Assembly (NCBI GenBank): GCA_903862715.1
Contig: CAIOYY010000029.1
Span: forward strand, 1-41,132
Reading direction: 5' to 3'
From: an uncultured Alphaproteobacteria bacterium
GTDB lineage: Bacteria; Pseudomonadota; Alphaproteobacteria; Micropepsales; Micropepsaceae
DNA: 41,132 bases
Below the pieces are notes generated by a model that was given only the letters and a program-made list of their open reading frames with translations, did no database searches and had not been told where the DNA came from. A program made the translations under genes and the position numbers. Of the stretch, positions 19,481 through 28,495 are shown in pieces (the stretch's first letter is position 1; each line of letters starts with the position of its first letter).

Positions 19481-20005
19481 CTAACGGCCGGAACGCTTAT
19501 TTTCACAACCCTTGTTCTCACCCTTGGCCTCCGGACGCAAGAACGCGTCGGCCAGGAGGAGCATGACACCTATAGTAATGGCGGCGTCGGCGATATTGAA
19601 CACATAAAAACTGTATTCCCCGGCGTAAAAATGGAAAAAGTCCGCCACGGCGCCAAAACGGATGCGGTCGATCACATTCCCGAGCGCCCCGCCGATCACC
19701 ATTCCAAGCCCTATGACCAGGACCCTGCGATCCGCTTTCAGAAGCCACCAGGTCAGCACGACCACCGCCGTCAGCTGAAAAAGCGTCAAAAGCAGCGTTC
19801 CAAGCTGGCTTTCGGCCTGGAAAAGCCCATAGGACACGCCCCGGTTCCAGACCATGACAAGATCGAAGACCGGCAATACCTCAATGCGCTCAAATGGGCG
19901 CATGACGATGAACCCAAAACCATAGAGCAGCAAGTTTTTGGAAAGCTGATCCGCGATCAGCGCGGCGGCCGCCACCAGAAATCCGATACGGCGCATGCGC
20001 GTCAT
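19481..20005 (-). CDS. lspA: lipoprotein signal peptidase (signal peptidase II), 174 aa
   Basis: An inner-membrane aspartic peptidase that removes signal peptides from prolipoproteins. Four membrane segments are visible, along with the two catalytic-aspartate regions [14 protein letters not shown] and [11 protein letters not shown]. The start at 20005 overlaps the ileS stop as ATGA, the usual ileS-lspA coupling. The C-terminal tail ([13 protein letters not shown]) is polar and cytoplasmic. Likely clients in this window are the BamF-like and OmpA-family lipoproteins. Confidence 0.96.
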   Translation of the reverse strand: MTRMRRIGFLVAAAALIADQLSKNLLLYGFGFIVMRPFERIEVLPVFDLVMVWNRGVSYGLFQAESQLGTLLLTLFQLTAVVVLTWWLLKADRRVLVIGLGMVIGGALGNVIDRIRFGAVADFFHFYAGEYSFYVFNIADAAITIGVMLLLADAFLRPEAKGENKGCENKRSGR

Positions 20006-22854
20006 TCCACCGCCTCGGCGCAACGGTTGCAGAGATCGTCATGGGCCGGGTCCTGTCCGACCTCAGGCAGCACCATCCAGCAGCGGGCGCATTTCTCGCC
20101 CGGCGCATGCGCGAACACCGCCGCCGCACCCGGAACATCGGACAAACGAAACGCCCCGGCCGGCGCCAGGTCGGTCTCTATCCGAGCCGATGAGGTAATC
20201 GTCAGCTCCGCCAAATCGACGCTGCGGAAAAGATCAGCGTCCTCAGCCGCCTCGACATAGAGCACGGGCGCGGCCTCAAGGCTGGCGCCGATGACCTTAT
20301 CACGGCGCGCAACTTCGAGCGCACCCGTCACGACACGGCGGAGCGCGCGTACGCGCTGCCACTTGGTCAGCAGGGATTCATTCGCCCATTCCGTTGGCGT
20401 CTCGAAGAATGTTTCGAGATGCACGCTGGCCTCCGCGCCGAAACGCGAAACCCAGGCTTCTTCCATCGTGAAACAGAGGATGGGCGCGAGCCATGTCGTG
20501 ACGCGGCGGAAGACTTCGTCCGTCACTGTGCGCACGGCGCGGCGGCGGTTCGAATTTTTCGAATCGCAGTAGAGCGCGTCCTTGCGGATATCGAAATAGA
20601 AGGCCGAAAGTTCGTTCGTCGTGAAGGTAAAAAGTTGCGAATAGACACGGTTGAAATCAAACTCGGCATAGCCTTCGCGCACGCCCGCATCGATCTGGGC
20701 CAGACGCGCCAGCACAAACCGTTCAAGTTCCGGCATTTCAGCGAAGGGCAGACGCTCGCTTTCATCGAACCCTTCAAGATTGGCGAGCATGAAGCGGATC
20801 GTGTTGCGAAGGCGGCGATAGCCATCGACGTTCGACTTGATGATTTCCGAACCGATCCGAAGATCTTCCGTGAAATCCGAACTCGCTACCCACAGACGCA
20901 AAATCTCCGCACCGTTCTGATCGGCGACAGTCTGCGGCGCAACCGTGTTGCCGAGCGACTTGGCCATTTTCCGGCCCTGCTCATCGAGCACGAAACCGTG
21001 CGTCAGCACCGCATCATAAGGCGCGCGTCCGCGTGTGCCGCAGGATTCCAGCAGCGACGACTGAAACCAGCCGCGATGCTGGTCGGAGCCTTCGAGATAG
21101 AGATCGGCGTGGCTTGCTTTCGGCCAGGCCGCATCCACCGGATTTTCAACGACAAAGGCATGGGTCGAACCGGAATCGAACCAGACATCGAGAATGTCGG
21201 TAACGCGCTCATAATCGTCCGCCGGATAGTCGCCCAGGAATCGGGAGGCATCGGAGTTGAACCAGGCATCGGCGCCTTCTTTGGCGAAGGCATCGGCGAT
21301 GCGGGCATTTACGGCCTCGTCCTGCAGAAGCTTCCGATCGCTCTTGCGGACGAACAGCGCGATCGGAACGCCCCAGGCGCGCTGACGCGAAAGCACCCAA
21401 TCGGGCCGGTCGCGGACCATCGCGCCAATGCGATTCTGGCCCTGTGGCGGGAACCAGCGTGTGTCTTCAATCGCCTTGGTGGCCAACGTGCGGAGCGTGC
21501 TGCCTTCAAATTCCGGAATCTTCCGGTCGACGGCGATGAACCATTGCGGCGTCGCACGGAAAATGACCGGCGCTTTGGATCGCCAGCTATGCGGATATTG
21601 GTGACGGAGCGAGCCTTTCGCGAGCAGCGCGCCGCGCTCGATCAATTCCTTGATCACCGCGCCATTGGCGTCGCCATCCTTGCCGTCCGGCGTCAGAACG
21701 CGTTTCCCGGCGAAGAGCGGAACCTGCGCAAGAAACGCACCGTCTTCGCCAACGGTCTGCGGAACTTCGAGGGCAAATTTCTTACCGACTTCGAAATCGT
21801 CTTCACCGTGACCGGGCGCAGTGTGCACGAAACAGGTGCCGGTTTCCGCGGTGACATGCTCCGCCGGAAGAAGCGGCACGTCGAAATCATATCCGGCACC
21901 ATGAAAGGGGTGATGGCAGACCAATCCCTCGGGCTCGACGTCGGCGATACGATTTAAGGTAACACCAGCATCTTTCGTGGTGGCCGCGGCGAGGTCATCA
22001 CCGACGATAATGCGTTCGCCGGCTTTGCCCAGCGCGCCGTCATTGGCAGTGGTGATTTCATAAAGCCCGTAATGAAGGGCCGGCGCATAAGCCACGGCGC
22101 GGTTTCCGGGGATCGTCCAGGGCGTCGTTGTCCAGATGACGACGCTCGCGCCAAGAAGCGCGGCAGGCCCTTTGACCACCGGAAACTTCACATAGATCCA
22201 GGGCGATTTCTTTTCGTGATATTCGACCTCAGCTTCCGCGAGCGCTGTCTTTTCGACCGGCGACCACATCACAGGGCGAAAGCCCTGATAGAGAAGTCCG
22301 TTCATCAGGAACTTGTGCAACTCGCGCACGATCTGTGCTTCGGCCGCAAAGGCCATTGTGGTGTAAGGGCGAGACCACTCTCCCATGCCTCCAAGGCGCT
22401 TGAACTGTTCGCGCTGCACGCCGATCCATTTTTCGGCGAAGGCACGGCATTCGGCGCGGAGTTCGCCGACGGGCACTTCATCCTTCGATTTGCCTTTGGC
22501 GCGATAGGCTTCTTCGATCTTCCATTCGATGGGAAGACCGTGACAGTCCCAGCCCGGAACGTAAGGCGCGTCCTTGCCGAGCATCCCTTGACTGCGGATC
22601 ACGAAGTCTTTCAGGATTTTGTTCAACGCGGTGCCGATATGAATGTCGCCATTGGCATAGGGCGGACCGTCATGCAGGACGAACAGAGGCCTGCCCTTCG
22701 CGCGCGCGCGCAGGCGACGATAGAGACCCATCTCCTCCCAGCGCTTCAGCCATTGCGGCTCGGCCTGGGGCAAACCGGCCTTCATTGGGAAATCGGTCGT
22801 CGGGAGAAAAAGCGTCGCGCGGTAATCGCGTTTGACGTCGGAATCATTGGCCAT
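20002..22854 (-). CDS. ileS: isoleucyl-tRNA synthetase, 950 aa
   Basis: Charges tRNA-Ile. The class I signatures are clear: HIGH-type [10 protein letters not shown] near residue 73, KMSKS-type [10 protein letters not shown], the editing (CP1) domain with [15 protein letters not shown], and the [13 protein letters not shown] region. A C-terminal zinc finger, CARCW...CNRC, is present as in bacterial type 1 enzymes. No T-box leader is upstream, as expected outside Gram-positives. The ATG lacks a good ribosome binding site and follows a small open frame by three bases, so coupling is possible. Confidence 0.97.
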   Translation of the reverse strand: MANDSDVKRDYRATLFLPTTDFPMKAGLPQAEPQWLKRWEEMGLYRRLRARAKGRPLFVLHDGPPYANGDIHIGTALNKILKDFVIRSQGMLGKDAPYVPGWDCHGLPIEWKIEEAYRAKGKSKDEVPVGELRAECRAFAEKWIGVQREQFKRLGGMGEWSRPYTTMAFAAEAQIVRELHKFLMNGLLYQGFRPVMWSPVEKTALAEAEVEYHEKKSPWIYVKFPVVKGPAALLGASVVIWTTTPWTIPGNRAVAYAPALHYGLYEITTANDGALGKAGERIIVGDDLAAATTKDAGVTLNRIADVEPEGLVCHHPFHGAGYDFDVPLLPAEHVTAETGTCFVHTAPGHGEDDFEVGKKFALEVPQTVGEDGAFLAQVPLFAGKRVLTPDGKDGDANGAVIKELIERGALLAKGSLRHQYPHSWRSKAPVIFRATPQWFIAVDRKIPEFEGSTLRTLATKAIEDTRWFPPQGQNRIGAMVRDRPDWVLSRQRAWGVPIALFVRKSDRKLLQDEAVNARIADAFAKEGADAWFNSDASRFLGDYPADDYERVTDILDVWFDSGSTHAFVVENPVDAAWPKASHADLYLEGSDQHRGWFQSSLLESCGTRGRAPYDAVLTHGFVLDEQGRKMAKSLGNTVAPQTVADQNGAEILRLWVASSDFTEDLRIGSEIIKSNVDGYRRLRNTIRFMLANLEGFDESERLPFAEMPELERFVLARLAQIDAGVREGYAEFDFNRVYSQLFTFTTNELSAFYFDIRKDALYCDSKNSNRRRAVRTVTDEVFRRVTTWLAPILCFTMEEAWVSRFGAEASVHLETFFETPTEWANESLLTKWQRVRALRRVVTGALEVARRDKVIGASLEAAPVLYVEAAEDADLFRSVDLAELTITSSARIETDLAPAGAFRLSDVPGAAAVFAHAPGEKCARCWMVLPEVGQDPAHDDLCNRCAEAVE

Positions 22855-22857
22855 TGG

Positions 22858-23055
22858 TCACGAGGTCCAGAAAGGGGGTGGAAGATTGAGGACGAAATCC
22901 CGGCGGCGAAGGCCCCGTTCAGGGCTTCCGGTCAGGCCGCCGGGCGGCGAATTCGCAGCGTCACTATCATCCTCGAGACCATAATCGCTCCATTGGGCGG
23001 GTTCTTCTAACAGCGGCGGTCGGGGCGGTCTAGCGGTCGGCGGGGGTGCCTCCAC
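22858..23055 (-). CDS. doubtful proline-rich small ORF between ribF and ileS, 65 aa
   Basis: A GTG-started frame fills the gap between ribF's stop and ileS almost exactly: six bases after ribF and three before ileS. The product is Pro/Arg-rich and probably disordered, ending in DFVLNLPPPFWTS. There is no convincing ribosome binding site, and such frames arise easily in GC-rich DNA. It could be a real small protein or coupling peptide, or just untranslated spacer. I recognise no family. Confidence 0.3.
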   Translation of the reverse strand: MEAPPPTARPPRPPLLEEPAQWSDYGLEDDSDAANSPPGGLTGSPERGLRRRDFVLNLPPPFWTS

Positions 23056-23061
23056 CTTGTA

Positions 23062-24012
23062 TCAGGGGACGCTTTTGCCCAGTGCAGCGAGCCGCCGCCT
23101 CGCCTCGTCCCGATCGGAGACGAGCTGTGCTTTCAGTGCTTCCAAGCCGGAAAATTTCTGCTCGGGGCGCAGAAAGGAGACGAGTTCGACCCGGAGAAGC
23201 TGGCCGTAAAGGTCACCCACAAAATCGAGCAAATGGGTTTCAAGCCTCGGAGCGGTCCCGCCAAAGGTCGGGCGACGGCCGAAATTGGCCACCCCGTCAT
23301 GGGCGAGGCCCGAACCGCCGATAAAGGCGCGGACCGCGTAAACCCCAAAGGCAGGCTCCAAGGTGCCCTCCAACGTTACATTGGCGGTCGGAAACCCGAG
23401 GGTACGCCCGCGCTTGTCACCTTCCGTGACATGTCCTTCGACGCCCCACCAATGGCCGAGAAGCCGAGCGGCCTCGTCCGGCCGTCCCTCTTCCAGCGCG
23501 ATGCGGATACGCGAAGAGGAAATTTTGGCGCCCGCGCCGTCATTGAGATGCGGGAAAATGGTAACGCCGAAGCCCTCCATCTCGCCCATATAGGAAAGCA
23601 CCGTCGCGTCCCCTGCGCGTGATTTTCCGTAACGGAAATCCTCACCGACCACGACATGACGGACGCCAAGCTCGCGCACGAGGATATCAAGCACGAAGTC
23701 TTCGGAAGTCGTTCCGGCAAGTTCGCGGTCGAACGGAAGAACAAAAAGAATGTCGACGCCGCACTCTTCCAGAAGCCGCGCTTTGGCGCGGAAGGGCGTC
23801 AGGCGGAAGGATTTGCCGTCGGGGCGAAAGAACTCGCGAGGATAGGGTTCGAATACAAACGCCGCAAAGGCCCTGTTCGTTTGCTGGGCGATGCGCTTCG
23901 TCTCATCGAGCAGTGCACGATGACCGAGATGCACTCCGTCAAAATTACCCAGCGCCGCAACGGTGCCGCGCGCTTCCACAGACACATTGCGATAGTGATG
24001 CAGTATCCGCAT
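23062..24012 (-). CDS. ribF: bifunctional riboflavin kinase / FAD synthetase, 316 aa
   Basis: Makes FMN from riboflavin and then FAD. The N-terminal nucleotidyltransferase domain shows LGNFDGVHLGHRALL and VVGEDFRYGKSRAGD. The C-terminal kinase domain shows the TLGFPTANV motif, GVYAVRAF and GVANFGRRPTFGG. The start is ATG at 24012, 20 bases after the MaoC gene. I see no FMN riboswitch upstream. The ribF-ileS-lspA order is common in proteobacteria. Confidence 0.96.
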   Translation of the reverse strand: MRILHHYRNVSVEARGTVAALGNFDGVHLGHRALLDETKRIAQQTNRAFAAFVFEPYPREFFRPDGKSFRLTPFRAKARLLEECGVDILFVLPFDRELAGTTSEDFVLDILVRELGVRHVVVGEDFRYGKSRAGDATVLSYMGEMEGFGVTIFPHLNDGAGAKISSSRIRIALEEGRPDEAARLLGHWWGVEGHVTEGDKRGRTLGFPTANVTLEGTLEPAFGVYAVRAFIGGSGLAHDGVANFGRRPTFGGTAPRLETHLLDFVGDLYGQLLRVELVSFLRPEQKFSGLEALKAQLVSDRDEARRRLAALGKSVP

Positions 24013-24032
24013 CTCGCCTCAGCCGATAACCG

Positions 24033-24473
24033 TCACGCCGGGCGTGACGGCACCATCAAGGTCGCTTCTGCTTCGATGACCGCGTTTTCACCTACTTTGC
24101 AAACGCAATCGCAGATAACCCGCTTCTTCTCGGGGATGACTTCGCGCACCGTGCAGGTCGCGGTGACTTCATCACCGATGCGCACCGGAGCCTTGAATTT
24201 GATAGTCGCGCCCATGAAGATCGCGCCCGCACCCGGCAGTTTGGTGCCGAGAACCGTGGAAATATAGCCGGCGGTCAGAAGACCATGCGCGATACGGCCA
24301 CGGAAAATCGTGGTCTTCGCATATTCATCATCGAAGTGGACGGGATTGAAGTCACCGCTCACCTCGCCGAATTTCTGGATGTCATCGCCCGTTACGGTGC
24401 GAGAATAGGAGGCCAACATGCCCGGCTTCAAATCGTCGATGTAATACCCTGTCGGCTTTTCCGACATGCCCAT
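24033..24473 (-). CDS. MaoC-like (R)-enoyl-CoA hydratase, 146 aa
   Basis: A hot-dog-fold hydratase of the MaoC/PhaJ type. The hydratase motif is visible in SGDFNPVHFDDEYA with GRIAHGLLTAG, giving the Asp/His pair, and KFKAPVRIGDEV follows. Likely reaction: hydration of trans-2-enoyl-CoA to (R)-3-hydroxyacyl-CoA. The physiological substrate is not visible from the sequence. The frame is open to 24611, but the ATG at 24473 has GGGAG seven bases upstream and gives family length. It lies 85 bases after the HAD gene. Confidence 0.88.
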   Translation of the reverse strand: MGMSEKPTGYYIDDLKPGMLASYSRTVTGDDIQKFGEVSGDFNPVHFDDEYAKTTIFRGRIAHGLLTAGYISTVLGTKLPGAGAIFMGATIKFKAPVRIGDEVTATCTVREVIPEKKRVICDCVCKVGENAVIEAEATLMVPSRPA

Positions 24474-24558
24474 GAACCCACTCCCTGCCGCATCTGCTAA
24501 GGCGAATGGGAATGTCTTATCGGGCCTTATGGATTCGGGCAAGGCGACATAGGCGTTC

Positions 24559-25434
24559 CTACCAGCGGAGTTCGGAAATACGCCAACGTGCCGAAGTGTG
24601 GTTCTCGGCAAAAAGCTCTTTCAGCCGCGCCTCTGCCTGGCCCGGGGGCAAAGTGCCGATTTCGACGCCATGGATGCCGCCCAAAACAAAAAGCGCGTCC
24701 CAGCCCATGGCCTCTGCTCCCTTGATGTCTGTCTCCAGACCGTCGCCGATCATCAATGGCCTTCCGGTGGCGCCAAGCGATCTGGCGCGCGAAATTGCGA
24801 GCTCGAACACCGGTGCATAGGGTTTTCCGAAGTAAACTACCTCGCCGCCCAATTCCTCATAGAGGCGCGCGATCGCCCCCGCGCAGTAAACGAGTTTATC
24901 GCCCCGGCGCACGACGAGATCGGGATTGGCGCAGAGGAAAGGCAGGCGTCGGGAAAGAAACGTTTCAAGAAGAGCACGGTAGTCTTCGGGGCCTTCCATT
25001 TCGTCGTCGAACAGTCCCGTGCAAAGAACGATTTCTGCCTTCTCCGCCTCGGCGGGAACAACATTCAGGCCCTCATGCACGGCGCGGTCGCGCTCGGGGC
25101 CTAGAATAAAGACCGGCAAGGGCAGGTTTCCCGGTGCACGTTTCATCAGTTCGTCACGCGCGCCCTCGCCGGACGTGACGATCACATCGTAGCAATCATG
25201 CGGAACACCGATGCGGTCGAATTGCAGCTTCACGTCGCTTGCGGGACGCGGTGCGTTGGTCAGCAGGATCACCGGTCCCCGCGCCGCGCGAAAGGCACGC
25301 AAAGCCTCGATGGTGCCGGCGAAAGGCGTCGTGCCGTTATGGAGAACACCCCAGACGTCGCAGATCGCTACACCATAGCGATCCGCGATGGCGCCAAGTC
25401 CAGGGATTTTCGCGGGGAGTTCGATGGCCGTCAT
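24559..25434 (-). CDS. TIGR01459 family HAD-IIA hydrolase, 291 aa
   Basis: A cytoplasmic HAD-superfamily protein; the substrate is unknown. Motif I reads ICDVWGVLHNG, with Trp in place of the second Asp, which is characteristic of this subgroup rather than a defect. Motif II is LLTNAPR, the lysine motif YFGKPYAPVFE, and motif IV GDGLETDIKGA. The ATG at 25434 directly follows a 14-bp hairpin and its T-tract, leaving no room for a normal ribosome binding site. That suggests leaderless or structure-dependent initiation, or that most transcripts start elsewhere. Confidence 0.86.
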   Translation of the reverse strand: MTAIELPAKIPGLGAIADRYGVAICDVWGVLHNGTTPFAGTIEALRAFRAARGPVILLTNAPRPASDVKLQFDRIGVPHDCYDVIVTSGEGARDELMKRAPGNLPLPVFILGPERDRAVHEGLNVVPAEAEKAEIVLCTGLFDDEMEGPEDYRALLETFLSRRLPFLCANPDLVVRRGDKLVYCAGAIARLYEELGGEVVYFGKPYAPVFELAISRARSLGATGRPLMIGDGLETDIKGAEAMGWDALFVLGGIHGVEIGTLPPGQAEARLKELFAENHTSARWRISELRW

Positions 25435-25468
25435 AAAACTACGGCTCGCACAGGGTGCGAGCCGTAGT
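25434..25468 (-). terminator. strong terminator after OmpA-family gene, abutting next start
   Basis: A perfect 14-bp stem (ACTACGGCTCGCAC at 25438-25451, its complement at 25455-25468) encloses a 3-base loop, with TTT/T following on the minus strand. It lies 27 bases after the OmpA-family stop. Its T-tract runs straight into the ATG of the HAD gene at 25434. Confidence 0.8.
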
Positions 25469-25495
25469 CAATGCGCTCATCCCAACGTGACGCAC

Positions 25496-26161
25496 TTAGC
25501 CGCGGAACGGCTCCAGCACGATCTCGACGCGGCGGTTGCGCGGTTCGTTCACACCATCGCCTGTGGGCACGGCCAGATTGGTTTCGCCGAAACCGCGCGG
25601 GCTGATGCGTGCGGGCTCGACGCCATTACGGACGAGGCTATCGGCCACACCTTCAGCGCGCTGCTGCGAGAGCTGCTGGTTAAAAGCGCGGTCGCCAACC
25701 GTATCGGCGTAACCGTTTACGTTCACATAGGTCTGTTCATATTCGTCGAGGACGACGGCGACCGAAGCAATAATGTCCTGCGCCTGAGGATAGAGAAACG
25801 CGGATCCCGTATCGAACAGGATGTCGTTTTCCATGTTGAGATAGATGTTGTCGCCCTGACGCGTGACCGAAACATCGGAATTGCGCAGACGGTCGCGCAA
25901 TGCCGCTTCCTGGTTGTCCATGTAATTGCCGACCAGCCCGCCCGCGAGCGCGCCGATGCCTGCGCCTATGAGCGCGTTGCGTCCGGCCTGGTTACGGTTG
26001 GTAAGCGCACCAACAATGGCGCCGCCCGCCGCACCGATGGCAGCACCGCGTGTCGCATTGGAATATTCCTGCTCGCCCGTATAGGGATTCGTGGTTTGAC
26101 ATCCCGCGAGCGCCATGGCGCCGATCATTGCAAGCGCTACATATTTATGACGTCTGCCCAT
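25496..26161 (-). CDS. OmpA-family lipoprotein with glycine zipper (YiaD-like), 221 aa
   Basis: A predicted outer-membrane lipoprotein with signal MGRRHKYVALAMIGAMALAGC. A glycine-zipper segment (~residues 37-80: GAAIGAAGGAIVGAL and IGAGIGALAGGLVGNYMD) precedes the OmpA C-terminal peptidoglycan-binding domain. That domain shows ILFDTGSAFLYPQAQ, NVNGYADTVGDRAFNQQLSQQRA and ISPRGFGETNL, ending NRRVEIVLEP. The start at 26161 has GGAG six bases upstream. A perfect GGAAC-N16-CGTT promoter lies 62-86 bases upstream, suggesting control by the general stress sigma factor EcfG. A strong terminator follows. Confidence 0.9.
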   Translation of the reverse strand: MGRRHKYVALAMIGAMALAGCQTTNPYTGEQEYSNATRGAAIGAAGGAIVGALTNRNQAGRNALIGAGIGALAGGLVGNYMDNQEAALRDRLRNSDVSVTRQGDNIYLNMENDILFDTGSAFLYPQAQDIIASVAVVLDEYEQTYVNVNGYADTVGDRAFNQQLSQQRAEGVADSLVRNGVEPARISPRGFGETNLAVPTGDGVNEPRNRRVEIVLEPFRG

Positions 26162-26222
26162 TGTGGTCTCCAATTCCTTGTCTTGCGGATAATAAATGAA
26201 TGAAATCCCTGCCGCGTGCGTA

Positions 26223-26247
26223 AACGCAGCCTTAGCCGTGAAGTTCC
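26223..26247 (-). promoter_or_regulatory. candidate EcfG stress promoter for OmpA-family lipoprotein
   Basis: On the minus strand GGAAC (26247-26243) is followed by exactly 16 bases and CGTT (26226-26223). This matches the alphaproteobacterial EcfG consensus GGAAC-N16/17-CGTT. The site is correctly oriented, and the predicted leader is roughly 55 bases. Confidence 0.7.
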
Positions 26248-26317
26248 TTGCGCTCTCCGGAAGCGGTCCGTTTCGTCCTCGTTATGCAAAGGATGTCCGG
26301 CAAATTCATGACCATTT

Positions 26318-27655
26318 TCAAGATCCTGGCATACGCTTAAGAACCGTTCGCACACTCTCAGCCATGCGCAGAATTTCGTCCTCCCGCGCGATCAGCGCAG
26401 GCGCGAGCACCAGCGTGTCGCCAGCAAGCCGCACCACGAGGCTCTCCTCTTCAAAGCAGCGAATCATGGCTTCGTAACCGCGTTTGCCGGGCGCGTCCGC
26501 TATGGGAGCGAGTTCGATGGCTGCGGCGAGCCCAACATTTCGGATATCGGTCACAAAAGGCGCACTCTTCAGTGCGTGAACCGCATCGCGCAAAGCGGGT
26601 TCGAGCGCGTTGCCGCGTTCGAACAGACCTTCGTCACGGTAGAGATCCAGCGTCGCAAGAGCTGCCGCCATCGCCAGCGGGTGACCGGTGTAGGTATGCC
26701 CATGGAAGATATCGATGGCGTGGTCGGGTTTTTGCAAGAACGCGTCGTAGATTTTCTTTGTCGCCACCACCCCGCCGAGTGGCACCGCACCATTGGTAAT
26801 GCCCTTGGCAAAACAGATCATGTCCGGCGTGACGCCATAACGCTCGGCGGCAAAAGTGTGCCCCAAGCGTCCGAATGCGGTGATCACTTCGTCAAAAATC
26901 AGAAGAATGCCGTATTTGTCGCAAAGCATCCGCAGGCGCTGGAGATAGTCTTTTCGCGTGGGGAAAACGCCGCCCGAGCCGGTCATGGGTTCGACGATCA
27001 CAGCCGCGATGGTATTCGCACCGTGTAGCGCAACGAGGCGTTCCAGCTCATCGGCATAGGTACAGTTCGCGTCATATTCGCCCGGATGAAAAGCGTCCGT
27101 CGCGCGATCATAGGGCAGCGGCAGATGATCGTCCGTACCCGGAACAAGCGGGCCATAGGCCTTACGGTTATTCCCGATGCCGCCGACCGAGACACCACCA
27201 AAATTGACGCCATGATAAGACCGGTCCCGTCCGATCAGACGGAAGCGGCCGCCCTCGCCTTTGGCCGCGAAATAGCCGCGCGCGATCTTGAGCGCGGTTT
27301 CCGCAGCTTCCGATCCCGAATTGACGAAGAAGGTGTAATCGAGGCCGTCCGGCGCCATCGCCGCGATACGGCTCGCAAGCTCGAACGCCTTCGGATGACC
27401 AAACTGAAAGCAGGGTGCGAAATCGAGTTCGGCGGCCTGGCGCGCAATGGCTTCGGCAATGGGCCTTGGCGAATGACCGGCATTCACGCACCAAAGTCCG
27501 GAAATGCCATCGAGGATTTTTCGCCCCCCGACGTCGACGTAATACATGCCTTCCGCTTTCGCGAGGAGACGCGGGGAGGATTTGAAATGACGATTGGGGG
27601 TAAAGGGAAGCCAGAAGGCTTCCAGATCGTTAGGTGCGTGCGGCGGGGAGGACAT
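26318..27655 (-). CDS. class III aminotransferase, omega-amino acid:pyruvate type, 445 aa
   Basis: A PLP-dependent aminotransferase resembling beta-alanine/omega-amino acid:pyruvate transaminases. N-terminal WLPFTPNRHFKSSPRLL is typical. The PLP-phosphate site is FFVNSGSEAAETALKIAR, the PLP-ring region LLIFDEVITAFGR, and the Schiff-base lysine lies in CFAKGITNGAVPLGG, followed by HGHTYTGHPLA. The chosen ATG at 27655 has only a weak GAGA upstream; the frame is open to 27742. The exact amine donor is not determinable. It is flanked by unrelated single genes. Confidence 0.9.
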   Translation of the reverse strand: MSSPPHAPNDLEAFWLPFTPNRHFKSSPRLLAKAEGMYYVDVGGRKILDGISGLWCVNAGHSPRPIAEAIARQAAELDFAPCFQFGHPKAFELASRIAAMAPDGLDYTFFVNSGSEAAETALKIARGYFAAKGEGGRFRLIGRDRSYHGVNFGGVSVGGIGNNRKAYGPLVPGTDDHLPLPYDRATDAFHPGEYDANCTYADELERLVALHGANTIAAVIVEPMTGSGGVFPTRKDYLQRLRMLCDKYGILLIFDEVITAFGRLGHTFAAERYGVTPDMICFAKGITNGAVPLGGVVATKKIYDAFLQKPDHAIDIFHGHTYTGHPLAMAAALATLDLYRDEGLFERGNALEPALRDAVHALKSAPFVTDIRNVGLAAAIELAPIADAPGKRGYEAMIRCFEEESLVVRLAGDTLVLAPALIAREDEILRMAESVRTVLKRMPGS

Positions 27656-27707
27656 GGATATTCTCGAAAGAAACGAGCCGGACCATCCGGTAACACGCAG
27701 GGATAAC

Positions 27708-27742
27708 GCAAAAACCGGTGCCGGGAAATTCGGGACCGGCAC
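27708..27742 (-). terminator. terminator after exported His/Tyr-rich gene
   Basis: A GTGCCGG/CCGGCAC stem (27736-27742 and 27718-27724) has an 11-base loop; on the minus strand CGG and TTTTT follow. It is placed about 50 bases past the stop of the exported small protein. Confidence 0.5.
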
Positions 27743-27793
27743 ACACCCGGCACGGATAAGACGCCGCTACGCGCGGCGCGTTATCCAACTTCC

Positions 27794-28183
27794 TTACCGC
27801 CAACCCCGGCGATGTTCACGATGCCCCCTATGCCCGCGATCCCAATCGCGGGCACGGCGCGGGCGGTTATGATAGGCGTCACCCGGATGCCACCCGCCGC
27901 GATGCCAGTAATGACGGTGTCCGCCGTAGTCCCGATAGTAGAACGGGCCATCATACCAATGCCCGCTTAAGTAACCGGGGCCGTTGTAAAGCGGATACCC
28001 GCAATAGGGCGGACGGGCGTAATAAGGCCGGGCGCAAGGGTCATAATAAGGATCGTGATATCCCGGCCCGCCGCTGCCAAAATAGAAGCTGAAGCCGGTT
28101 GCAGCACTTGCGGACCCCGCTGCGCCGAACGATGCGGCCGCCAATGCGAGAGCGCCGAAAGTGAGTTTGGCGAGCGTTTTCAT
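27794..28183 (-). CDS. exported Gly/Tyr/His/Arg-rich small protein, 129 aa
   Basis: No family is recognised. A clear signal peptide (MKTLAKLTFGALALAAASFGAAGSASA) is followed by a mature part dominated by Gly, Tyr, His, Pro and Arg. It carries YY and HR repeats and two cysteines (DPCARPYYARPPYC). The C-terminus is very basic (RRARDWDRGHRGHREHRRGWR region). The composition suggests a disordered envelope or metal-binding protein, but that is inference. The ATG has GGAG seven bases upstream. A near-match stress promoter (GGAAC-N16-GGTT, 28316 down to 28292) lies about 110 bases upstream and is weak evidence. Confidence 0.75.
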   Translation of the reverse strand: MKTLAKLTFGALALAAASFGAAGSASAATGFSFYFGSGGPGYHDPYYDPCARPYYARPPYCGYPLYNGPGYLSGHWYDGPFYYRDYGGHRHYWHRGGWHPGDAYHNRPRRARDWDRGHRGHREHRRGWR

Positions 28184-28362
28184 TTCTCGTCTCCTCTGAT
28201 CTGCCCCTCCATGACCAAACCGTACGGACGGGCGCCTGAACCGAAACTGAATGGCTAAAACGGGCGTACGCCGGTCTCCTTAGACTAAGAAAACCGGGTT
28301 CCCGGAAACCGGTTCCGGAGCCAACTTCCTTAACCTCAAGCCCAAAAACGGATGCCCGCCCC

Positions 28363-28391
28363 TTGACGCCCGGGCGAGGCCCGCCTACCTA
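28363..28391 (+). promoter_or_regulatory. sigma70-type promoter of groESL
   Basis: The -35 TTGACG (28363-28368) and -10 TACCTA (28386-28391) are separated by 17 bases. Transcription would begin near 28398, just before the CIRCE element. Apart from this promoter and CIRCE, the 312-base gap 28184-28495 holds a T-rich run (28466-28480) and the weak divergent stress-promoter match. Confidence 0.8.
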
Positions 28392-28404
28392 GCGCCTCAT
28401 GGGC

Positions 28405-28431
28405 TTAGCACTCTCCGGTGGTGAGTGCTGC
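28405..28431 (+). promoter_or_regulatory. CIRCE operator (HrcA binding site)
   Basis: TTAGCACTC, nine bases, then GAGTGCTGC, matching the CIRCE consensus TTAGCACTC-N9-GAGTGCTAA except for the last two bases. It sits just downstream of the groESL promoter start, so HrcA would repress the operon until heat or protein stress. hrcA itself is not in the window. Confidence 0.93.
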
Positions 28432-28495
28432 CAGAAGGCGCAGCCTGCGCCTAACCCATTGGTTTTAATATTTTTTTTTAACGAGGGAGTGTCCC

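Noticed and set aside
20419-21957. 512-codon plus-strand open frame
   Set aside because: Antisense shadow of ileS; no recognisable domain.
22855-23061. T-box or other leader regulating ileS
   Set aside because: No specifier stem, T-box sequence or terminator/antiterminator pair is visible, and T-boxes are not expected in this group.
24013-24032. FMN riboswitch before ribF
   Set aside because: Only 20 bases separate ribF from the preceding gene; there is no room for the aptamer.
28292-28316. EcfG promoter for the His/Tyr-rich exported protein
   Set aside because: GGAAC-N16-GGTT has a -10 mismatch, sits about 110 bases from the gene, and lies in a palindromic GC-rich stretch; kept only as a weak remark.
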